Positions 1-7,797 of a stretch of 19,286 nt of DNA are shown piece by piece (position 1 is the first letter of the stretch; each line of letters starts with the position of its first letter). The position numbers were made by a program, and so were the translations under genes. This DNA is from Chrysochromulina tobinii (taxonomy: Eukaryota > Haptophyta > Prymnesiales > Chrysochromulinaceae): positions 1 through 19,286 of the forward strand of contig JWZX01001256.1 of assembly GCA_001275005.1 (NCBI GenBank). Reading direction: 5' to 3'. Below the pieces are notes generated by a model. The model did not search any database. It worked only from the letters and a program-made list of their open reading frames with translations, and was not told the origin of the DNA.

Positions 1-101
1 GGAGGGGGAGGGGGGAGGGGAGGAGGGGATCGGGGGCAAGTGAAGGCAAGGGAGGACGAGACTGGAGAATAGGGGAGGGGTGTGGGGAATCTCGCACGCA
101 C
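1..101 (-). other. 5' part of an intron of the SLOG-SLATT gene, cut by the window edge
   Basis: Read on the minus strand this begins GTGCGTGCGAG directly after the codon for the last visible residue (DDFTSE) and is then very rich in C and T. It is also free of stop codons in the incoming frame, so a longer exon cannot be excluded. The tract is nearly pure G/A on the plus strand up to the edge. Confidence 0.55.
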
Positions 102-3100
102 CTCCGAGGTGAAGTCGTCATAGAGCGCGGGAAGCTCGTGTGGAAGTATCTTTGCCATCACCTCCATGCCCGCCTTCGTCGCCGCTTTGGCCGCCTTGAG
201 CTCGGCCGCCGAGATCTTCCCATCACCGTCCATGTCGATTGCATGCACCTGTGGGGAGAGGGGCGGCGCGCCGTGACGAGCACTTGCATGCGCGTCCATG
301 TCGATCGCGTGCACCTTGTTCTGACGAAGCCACTTCTTCGGTGCCAGGGGCGCCATCGTGGGCGCCCGCGTCAAGAGCCTTAGGTCCACATGGCGCTGCA
401 GCATGTGCTGGAAGGCCGCCTTCTCCGTGTCGTCCTGGTGGGGTTGGAGGCGCGAGGTGGCGCTCATCTCGAGCGCGGAGCCCTTCGAGACCTCGGTCGC
501 GATGGCGTTCTTGTAAATCTCGCCCACCTGCATGTGATGAGGGAGGCCATCAGCATGCAATGAGGGAGGCCATCAGCATGAAATGAGGGTTGAATGAGGG
601 CAACCCAGCAGGCCATCAGCATGCAATAAGTCGCTCTCATTGGAGTCCTTCCCCAGTGCCCAATTAGGGACGCTCTCATTGGAGTCCTCCCCTAGTGCCT
701 AATTAGGGACGCTCTCATTGGAGTCCTCCCCTAGTGCCTTATTAGGGACGCTCTCAGGGGAGCCTCGAGTGGGGCGGCGCTGCTCACCGTATTGACGAAC
801 TCGAGGCGCGCTGCACTGCTGCGCTGCTTCGGCGTGAGTTCCGTCAATCCTTCATCGACGAAACCCTGGGGCGCGATCACGTCGTATCTCTCGGTGCGCA
901 GCCGGTACTTGTAGATCTGGTCGACGATCTGATGTGCGCCCATCAGGCACGTCGCCCACCTGCATGCAATGAGGGAGGCAATCAGCATGCAATCAACGAT
1001 CTGATGTGCGCCCATCAGGCACGTCGCCCACCTGCATGCAATGAGGGAGGCCACCAGCATGCAATGAGGGAGGCAATCAGCATGGCAGTTACTTTTGGCG
1101 AGGGCGCATTTGCAGCTTCAGCATGCAATGGGGGAGGCAATCAGCATGGCAGTTACTTTTGGCGAGGGCGCATTTGCAGCTTCAGCGCACCGACGGCCGT
1201 TGAGAGCATGGGCAGAAGGATGACGAAGAGTCCCCACCATGTCATGCCCGCTACGGCGCCTCGATCGGCCGCGATGGTGCTCACGACAGCGCCCACTCCA
1301 TCGCCGCCCGCGACGGCGCCTCCCTCGCCCGCGACGGCGTCTCGATCGGCCGCGTCTTCGCCTTCGCCACCCCATGTGCCATTCATCATCTCGTCGCGAG
1401 ATTCACCCTCGGATTCACCCCGAGATTCAGGCCCGAGCGCTGCACCGAGCGCAATCTCGCACCCCTCGGCAGTGTACAGGATGGCCACGGTGGTCGAGAT
1501 GATGGCGAGCGCATAGAGGAGGATCTGCAGCCGGTCGCCCACCTGCATGCAATGCCAATGGGGGAGGCAATCAGCCTGCAATATCAGCCTGCAATCTCGG
1601 CATGCAATCTCGGCATGCAATCTCGGCATGCAATCGGCTGCAATCAGCTCATTGGCCACCTGCTTGAACTTGGTAGCATTCTCCCACAGGATCATGTGAC
1701 GCTTCCATGCAGTCAGCACGCAGAGTACCTGCACCACACCGTGACTGCGATCCTCAGCGTGCAAACAGGCGCCATCCGCATGCAATCACACCCGCAATCA
1801 GCCCGCAATCAGCATGCAATCCGGATGAAATCGACCTCGGCCTCGCCGAGCCCGAGCTCGTGGATGATGGCGCAATCACACCCGCAATCATCATGCAATC
1901 AGGATGCAATCAGGATGCAATCACCTCGGCCTCGCCGAGCCCGAGCTCGTGGATGATGGCGCAATCACACCCGCAATCATCATGCAATCAGGATGCAATC
2001 AGGATGCAATCACCTCGGCCTCGCCGAGCCCGAGCTCGTGGATGATGGCGCCGCCCGAGAAGCACGTGAATAGTACCGAGAGCACCTGCATGCAATGAGG
2101 GAGGCCATCAGCATGCAATGAGGGAGGCCATCAGCATGCAATGAGGGAGGCCATCAGCATGCAATGAGAGCACCTGCTCCGATGCGTCTGCCATCACGTC
2201 GACAGACATGATCGTATTCTTGAGCAGTACGGGCGCGCGCTGGTGCAGTTCCTTGAGCATCACGATCTCGGGCAGCCCAAAGAGTTTCGTCCACGCCGCT
2301 CCCGACGTGAGCTCGCACCTGATGAGGTTGGCAATCAGCCAATGCGATCAGCATGCACTCAAGACAGCCCACCCACACAGAGAGTTTCGTCCACGCCGCA
2401 GCCGAGCTGTGAGCTCGCGCACATCGTGATGAGCTCGCTTGCCGAGGGCGATGGCAGCTGTGAAAGCAAGCCGCGACGTAGCGAGGCGAAGGCTTGGGTG
2501 ACGGAGCCCGTCTGATCGAGAAGGACAACAGACTTGCCCGTCTGTGCTCACGCGAGCGAGGGGGCACCGCATCCAAATTAGGGCATCGCATCCAAATTAG
2601 GGTATCGCATCCAAATTAGGGCATCGCACCCAAGACGCTCAGCGCGACGCCGCGGCACCGCGAGCGACCGACGCACCCACACCGCTGATCAGTCGCACAA
2701 TCAGGCTCGCTCAGGCGCGCTCTTGGACGTAGAGAGATCCCCCACCTGAAGCAGCTGCTTGAGGCGTGGAAGCATAGCCGCAATCAGCATGCAATCAGCA
2801 TGCAATCACCTGAAGCAGCTGCTTGAGGCGTGGAAGCATAGCCGCTTGGCCGTTGGCGACGAGATAGCCCAACGGCCCGACGGCGGATAGGTCGGGAGCG
2901 TCGAGCACCTGATGAGGGACGCAATCAGCATGCACTCAGGGAGGCACTCAGGGTACGTCACCTGATGATGAGGGACGCAATCAGCATGCTGATGAGGGAT
3001 GCAATCCACAGTGCACTCGGCATGCAATCAGCATGCTGATGAGGGATGCAATCCACAGTGCACTCGGCATGCTATCCTATGCACCGAATCCAGCAAGATG

Positions 3101-4624
3101 TAATGAGTGCCCCGGTTGAACAAGGTCTGCATGTAGTGAAGGCCCCACTTCTCACGAGGCGAGAAGAGGCCGTCGTGACCGAGCATCGCCTCGTCTGCGT
3201 TGCGTGGCACCTGCATGCTGCTGAAGGTCGATGGGTCCCTGACGAGGGTCGCAATCAATAGGGCGCTCGTTGGAGCACTCCAAGGCACTCACACAAGCAA
3301 TCACACAAGCAAGCCGATGTCCACGATTACATGTAATCCTCCACATCATAGAATTGCGAAATCGTCTCGCAATCCGGCGGCTCATCGGAACCCAACGGCC
3401 TCGCGCCCCTTCGGATGAGCGTGCACTTATCGAGGCACGACTGCGTAATGGGTGCCACGCCGCCCCGTTCGCCCCCTTCGCCCCGGCTCTGCAGTCCGTG
3501 AAGTCTCTCCATGGAGTCGATCACCACAATCGGGGGCCGCGAGTCCGTCAGCTTCATCGCCGCCTCGATGAGTAACGCCGCTGCGGGCGAGGGGCTCAAT
3601 TAGAGAGCAATTAGAGCGCAATTAGAGCGCAATTAGAGCGCAATTAGGGGGCAATTCGAGCGCAATTAGAGGGCTCTCCGCATAGTCACTCACCTGAGGG
3701 CGAGGGGCTCTGCACGTAGTCCACGATCAACCAGTTGGGCGTGCGCGAGAGGGTCGTGGCCGCATCCAGCAGCGCCGCAAAGACGTTCACCAGCTTCGCG
3801 AACAGGATCTCATTGATGATCTTGAGGGCGAACTCGTTCACACCCTCAAGGCATCCGGCGCCCTCGTTCACACCGGCCCGAAGCGCCTGTTGTTGGGCGG
3901 CGGCCCGAAAGCTGCTGAACGAGGGAAGGGCAATCAGCCCCGGCGTGGCAAAGTCTTTCGGATGGAGGTGTCCCGCGTCCGAGACGATGAGCGTCTTGGG
4001 TGGATCTAGTCTCCAATGTCCAACGAACAGGCGCTGTAGCTGCGCCGACGATAGGACATGGCGCTGGCCTGAGCGCCTGTCCTTCGGCACGAAGCAGACC
4101 TTCGTGCGCTGTCCAGTCTCCTTGCAGATGTACTCGCCGCACGTGAGCGTCTGGTCGCCATCGCCGTCCTTCTCGTCGGCCTCGCGCTCGGCCTCCACCA
4201 GCTTCGTCGATCCAATCTCGCCGAGCTCGGCCTCCACCAGCTTCGTCGATCCGATCTCACCGAGCTCGGCCTCTACCGGCATGCCGTCGCTTGTGGGCGG
4301 CGCGGCCTCGGCGGGAGGTGATGCAAGGGACGGCTCGGCTCGAGCGGAGAGGTAGCCGTCAAGGTCTGTGTTGCTGGGCATGCGCATCGAAAATCCGGAG
4401 TCCACGCCAAAGCCTGGGTCGGGCGCAGATGGCGCGTACCGATCCTGCTGCGCCGGCGTCCACGATGCGGTCAGCTCCGTGGCGCTCGAGCCTGGCTCAA
4501 ACGTGGGCGCAGCCCGCCTGGGTGGACGCGCCGCCGCCGCTGACAGATGCCGCATCGCCGCATCCACAAATTGCAGCTGGACGTCATCGTCCATGTCACT
4601 GGCGGCCGGGACCGTTGTCGCCAT
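102..4624 (-). CDS. SLOG (TRPM-type LSDAT) - SLATT two-TM protein with EF-hands, 3' partial, 12 exons
   Basis: Not a known named gene. Exons (high to low): 4624-3694, 3580-3331, 3238-3085, 2908-2810, 2541-2423, 2318-2174, 2085-2014, 1728-1660, 1542-1157, 959-788, 527-315, 248-102. All junctions keep frame, giving 919 codons so far; the gene continues past the left edge after a GTGCGT donor. Residues 153-164 (DGDGDQTLTCGE) form an EF-hand-type loop. About 185-520 follow the order of the N-terminal LSDAT domain of TRPM channels: a W.L..PK.LIV strand (203-214), NWLIVD (297-302), RPPIVVID, GTHYILLD, then TGKSVVLL. About 590-800 look like SLATT (DUF4231): two hydrophobic helices near 618-640 and 713-736, then KW and EIYRYR-like QIYKYRLRTERYD. 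A canonical EF-hand (DMDGDGKISAAE) starts about four residues into exon 12. SLOG domains bind nucleotide-type ligands and SLATT is a predicted pore-forming effector, so a ligand- and Ca2+-gated membrane protein is inferred. Start: first in-frame ATG; an upstream TTG frame was ignored. Confidence 0.8.
632..748 (-). repeat. 39-bp tandem repeat x3 inside intron 10 of the SLOG-SLATT gene
   Basis: Three adjacent 39-base units at 632-670, 671-709 and 710-748 differ at only a few positions. A fourth unit begins and breaks off at about 758. Each unit contains a CCTAATTAGG-like core, which in the sense of the gene supplies a CTAAT branch-point-like word followed by AG. The array fills the middle of the 260-nt intron 528-787. 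Confidence 0.9.
925..1068 (-). repeat. 72-bp tandem duplication covering the start of exon 10 and its acceptor
   Basis: Units 925-996 and 997-1068 are nearly identical. Each contains the first 35 bases of exon 10 (coding WATCLMGAHQIVD), the CATTGCATGCAG acceptor and about 25 bases of intron. The unit is a multiple of three and carries no stop, so using the distal acceptor (exon start 1031 instead of 959) would add 24 residues in frame. Confidence 0.92.
1081..1186 (-). repeat. 64-bp direct repeat of the exon 9 end plus its donor
   Basis: A 42-base segment at 1145-1186 (last 30 coding bases of exon 9 plus 12 bases of donor and intron) recurs exactly at 1081-1122 within intron 9. The donor GTAACT is therefore present twice. 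Only the outer copy is modelled as exonic. Confidence 0.92.
1834..2053 (-). repeat. 89-bp tandem repeat of the 3' half of exon 7 plus donor, about 2.5 copies
   Basis: Units start at 1834, 1923 and 2012. The unit at 2012-2053 covers the last 40 coding bases of exon 7 (coding GAIIHELGLGEAE) and the GT donor. The two complete intronic units repeat this exon piece together with its donor and then about 48 bases of GCAATCA-rich filler. The downstream copies lie in intron 7 (1729-2013). Confidence 0.93.
2746..2845 (-). repeat. 64-bp direct repeat of the exon 4 end at the start of intron 4
   Basis: The last 36 bases of exon 4 (2810-2845, coding QAAMLPRLKQLLQ) recur without mismatch at 2746-2781, again followed by a GTG donor. 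Reading through from the first copy meets a TGA, so the first donor must be used at least as part of the splice. The real intron could be 2542-2809 as modelled, or a short intron could end at the second copy and be followed by a second donor. Confidence 0.93.
4187..4264 (-). repeat. 39-bp coding tandem repeat (13 residues x2) in the SLOG-SLATT N-terminus
   Basis: Units 4187-4225 and 4226-4264 encode two copies of LVEAELGEIGSTK, just before the N-terminal EF-hand-like loop. They differ at two positions. The repeat length preserves frame. It sits in a low-complexity acidic linker, so a structural role is not evident. Confidence 0.9.
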
Positions 4625-4746
4625 CGAGTCGGATTGAACCCGTTCGCTGAAAACATAGTTCTGATGAAATTCGTGCAAAAAGTGGAATGCATGCTCGGAT
4701 GCTGTTCAAAAGGACTCACTACAGGATCTCCACTCTGCCAAGGCTT
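4625..4746. other. Intergenic spacer between DPH7 and the SLOG-SLATT gene
   Basis: Only 122 bases separate the DPH7 stop from the chosen ATG of the next same-strand gene. It must hold the DPH7 3' end and the promoter and 5' leader of the downstream gene. It is visibly more AT-rich than the flanking exons. An out-of-frame ATG lies about 30 bases upstream of the chosen start. No clear polyadenylation or core-promoter motif was identified. Confidence 0.5.
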
Positions 4747-7586
4747 TCACACCGCCCACAGGTGCAACGCTCGATCATAAAACGAGCACGTCGCTGCGAC
4801 CATACGCTCGCCCGTCTCGGCGCCCCTGGAGGTTGCCCCCGCCGCCTCCACCGCCGACCCCCCAGATGGCGGCTGGACGATGGATCCGGCGAGGACGACG
4901 CCAAGGAACGTGCCCGTGCCCTCGTCACGCAAAGGGGCCACAAACGACACCAGCCGATCTCCGGTGGCTGGGTCAACGTAAGGGTCAGTCCAGCGAGCCT
5001 CGGCCGAGATTGGATCTCCCTCGGCCGAGATTGAATCTCCCTCAGCCGAGATTGAATCTCCTTCGGCCGAGATTGAATCTCGAAAGGCGACGAGCCAGGG
5101 CCGCGAGCGCACGTCCCAGGTGGCGCCGTCCTGAGCGCGCCACTCGTAGATCACGTCGCCCTCCTCACCTGCACTCAGACGCCATCAGACGCAATCAGAC
5201 ACACTCGGACACAATCAGACGCAATCACAGAGGCAATCAGACGCAATCAGAGGCCATCAGAGGCCATCAGAGACACTCAGAGGCCATCAGAGGCCATCAG
5301 ACGCAATCAGAGGCCATCAGAGGGCTCACCGAGACAGCGCCAGACGCCAGGCTCCCCCACTGTCATCGTCAACGTCGAGCCATAAGCGAGCTCGCCTGAT
5401 GAGGGAGGCCATCAGAGGCTCATCAGCATGCAATCGTCAACGTCGAGCCATATGCGAGCTCGCCTGAGCTCGAGAGGATCTCGCGATCAGACGCAATCAG
5501 ACGCAATCAGACGCAATCAGAGGTCATCGTCGAGCCGTATGCGAGCTCGCCTGAGCTCGAGAGGATCTCGCGGTCGATTCCGTATGCCGCGTAGTATGTG
5601 CCATCGAGCGCTGACGCGACGCCGAGCACCTAATGAGGGAGGCCATCAGAGGGTCATCAGTGTGCAATCAGAGACCATCGAGCGCTGACGCGACGCCGAG
5701 CACTTCGATCGAGAGAGGGGCGTCCCTAAACAGGCAATCACCTTCGAGTGAGAGAGGGACGTCCCTAAATAGGCAAGCAGCGCCGTCGGAATGCATGCAC
5801 GGATCTTATCGAGCAACGCCTCCCGCCCGTGTGAGAGCGGCTCGGCTCCAAGACAGTCACGCAGCTTCAAAGCCGCCGACTCACACGCGTGACGCAGCAG
5901 CTGTTCAGAGCCCTCGGAGGTCCTTGCCTGATTAGGAGTGCCGTCGGAGGTCCTTGCCTTATTAGGAGAGCGCCGCCAGTCTGCACCGTATCCGAGGCCG
6001 CCCGCGCCAAGCCCGTGGGCCGTGTACTTCGCAATCTGCTCGAGGGTCACGACGAGATTCTTAGTCACCACCTCCTTCTCCTTCTCCACCTCGCCCACCA
6101 CCTCGTCCTTCTCCTCCTCCTCCTCCTCCGCCACCACCGCCCGGAGCACGGCGAATCCCGCATGCATACGCGCTGCTAAGAGCACCTTCGGACGCTCCGG
6201 ATGCCATCGGAGACGCCACACGCCACCGCCGTCGCCGCCCTCCTCGGCAAGGGGCGCGCGGAGCTGCCGCGTGTCCCACAGGCGGACGGTTTCGTCATAG
6301 GAGCCCGTCGCGAGCAGGTGCTCGTGATCGGGACAGGGCGCGATGCAGCACACCTGATGCAAACGGGCCATCAGAGCCGCAATCAGCATGCAAACGAGCC
6401 ATCAGAACCGCAATCCGCATGCAAATGGGCCATCAGAGCCGCAATCAGCATGCAAATGGGCCATCAGAGCCGCAATCAGCAGATGCCCGTGATCGGGGCA
6501 GGGCGCGATGCAATACAGCAGCAGCATGCGCTCGAGACGGCGCTCGTCCAGGTGCGCGCCGAGCTGAGCGCCGAGCTGAGCGCCGAGCTGAGCGCTAGCT
6601 GGGAGGCGCGCCTGGCGGCGGTGGAGGCGGAGCGTTTGGGCTGGCGCTCAACACGGCGCGTGAGGGCTGGCGCGAGGCGGCGGCCCTGTGTGGATTTCCA
6701 ATTGAGTCGCAATCAATGGCCAATCCATGGCCAGTCGCACCCCGGCCCTATGCGGATTTCCAATTGAGTCGCAATCAATGGCCAATCCATGGCCAGTCGC
6801 ACCCCGGCCCTATGCGGATTTCCAATTGAGTTGCAAGCAATGGCCAATCAATGGCCAATCAACGGCCAGTCGCACCCCGGCCCTATGCGATTTGCGGTTG
6901 GTCGCCGTCGCCGAGGGTGTTCCACAGCCACCGTCGTCGTCGATGGCAGTGCGCAGATCCCAACGCTTGAAGAGGCCGTCGTCTGCGCCCGAGTAGAGCG
7001 TGTGCTCGTCATGCCATCCGAACGCCACTGCCCAGCCCTCCAGCTCATGCGCCTGCCACGCCGTCAGCAGCCGAAGACCGCCCTCAGCTAGAGCACCGAC
7101 GTATACCTTGCCTGCGGTGCTGCTGAGTGCGAGGCGTGTGAAGGGCGTGTCACTCCATGCGAGGCTCATGCACACGCCCGCATCCTCACACGCCATACTT
7201 CCGGCGTCCACGAGCTCCGATCCGCGCCCGTTTCCATCCGCGCACCCAGCGGCGGCAGCAGCGTCGGCACCGCGCAGCGAGTAGAGATGCGCAGTTCCCG
7301 CGGCGGTGGCGAGCGCGAGCACGTGAGGTCCACCAGGCCGAGGGGGTAGCCACGCGCAGTCCAGGACGCCGGTGCCCTCGATCGCATGGGTCTCGACAAG
7401 TGCGTCCGCCGCGGTGGAAAGCAGCGCGAGCCTCCCGATGCGCCCTCCACTCACCGTTGATGGATCCGCGTCCGGAGTCAGTTCGTAGCTCCCACAAGCC
7501 AGCAGATGCTCGTGCCCCTCGTAGGGGCAGAAGGCAACAACGTCCGCGTTCAGAGGCGTTCCCTGCGAGGCAAGGGTGGTGGGCAT
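4747..7586 (-). CDS. DPH7: Diphthine methyl ester hydrolase DPH7 (WDR85-like) with inserted Cache-like domain
   Basis: WD-repeat enzyme that demethylates methylated diphthine so that diphthamide can be completed on elongation factor 2; cytosolic. Exons: 7586-6876, 6353-5742, 5629-5551, 5395-5330, 5168-4747; 629 residues, longer than the roughly 390-450 usual in the family. Family signatures in order: HLLACGSYEL (28-37), WQAHELEGWAVAF (177-189), YSGADDGLFKRWD (198-210), HLLATGSYDETVRLWDTR (249-266), VWRLRWHP (282-289), LAARMHAGF, YGADW, and the C-terminal ATCSFYDRALHLW. Between YGADW (about 359-363) and that end lies an extra stretch of about 240 residues with dCache features: DGTYYAAYGID, RSRPWLVAFRD, then WTDPYVDPATG and FLGVV. 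Exon 3 to 4 needs a GC donor. Start: the ATG aligns with the family N-terminus; an upstream TTG was rejected. The DPH7 identity is strong; the insertion being in the mature mRNA is inferred from an open frame. Confidence 0.9.
4999..5082 (-). repeat. 21-bp coding tandem repeat x4 in the Cache-like insert of DPH7
   Basis: Four units of 21 bases (4999, 5020, 5041, 5062) encode DSISAEG-type heptads between RPWLVAFR and WTDPYVD. Reading frame is preserved. In dCache domains this position is a loop, so expansion there would be tolerated. Confidence 0.92.
5396..5550 (-). repeat. DPH7 intron 3: GC-AG intron holding copies of both flanking exon ends
   Basis: In the sense strand the end of exon 3 and the start of exon 4 (ATCCTCTCGAGCTCAG followed by GCGAGCTCGC) occur around 5530-5572, again around 5441-5485 inside the intron, and the exon 4 part a third time from 5395 downward. 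No GT donor exists in the first copy before a stop. The intron is therefore modelled as CTCAG|GCGAGC...CTCATCAG|GCGAGC, with its first bases matching the first bases of exon 4. Confidence 0.65.
5675..5703 (-). repeat. Exact 29-base copy of the exon 3 start inside DPH7 intron 2
   Basis: The first 29 bases of exon 3 (5601-5629) recur without mismatch at 5675-5703 in intron 2 (5630-5741). A second duplication lies beside it: the end of exon 2 (about 5749-5775) recurs at 5711-5735 with few changes. Confidence 0.92.
6354..6875 (-). repeat. DPH7 intron 1 (522 nt) with exon-end copies and AT-word arrays
   Basis: The longest intron in the window. The end of exon 1 plus donor (minus-strand CGCATAGGGCCGGGGTGCGA) recurs at about 6731-6758 and 6793-6820, with a weaker copy near 6680. 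The start of exon 2 recurs in diverged form at about 6483-6516. 6361-6480 holds four units of about 30 bases with ATCAGAGCCGCAATCAGCATG. 6520-6700 is a GC-rich stretch that reads as a coiled-coil-like frame on the plus strand. Confidence 0.8.
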
Positions 7587-7797
7587 GATGCTCCGCCTCG
7601 CCCGTCGGGACCCCCCTGGCGGCCCGCGTCCCGGGGCTTCTTCCGTCTCGGCGCAAAAAGTTGCCTCTGGCAAAGGCTCTACACCAACGAGCCTTCAGTC
7701 GCCACGTGTGTGGGCGGTCTTCACATGAACGTGTCGCGTCCGACGGTTCGGCTCTCGCGTTGGTCCCTTATCGCTGCCGCCTTGCTCGGACGCGCTC
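7587..7797. promoter_or_regulatory. Divergent intergenic region, probable bidirectional promoter
   Basis: 211 bases separate the start codons of DPH7 (minus) and the unknown gene at 7798 (plus). By position alone it should carry both promoters and both 5' leaders. I see no TATA box or other motif that I can name. Confidence 0.5.

Noticed and set aside
138-586. Plus-strand frames at the left end
   Set aside because: They are antisense to exons 11 and 12 of the SLOG-SLATT gene and cross its introns; arginine-rich without features.
4747-5154. Separate small Cache-domain gene starting at MIYEWRAQ
   Set aside because: The initial codon is not an ATG start in context, an acceptor and matching upstream exons exist, and the frame ends with the DPH7 C-terminus.
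5171-5325. Regular short repeats resembling a CRISPR array
   Set aside because: Units of about 10 bases (ATCAGACGCA, ATCAGAGGCC) have no unique spacers, lie inside a spliced eukaryotic gene, and match the filler of other introns.
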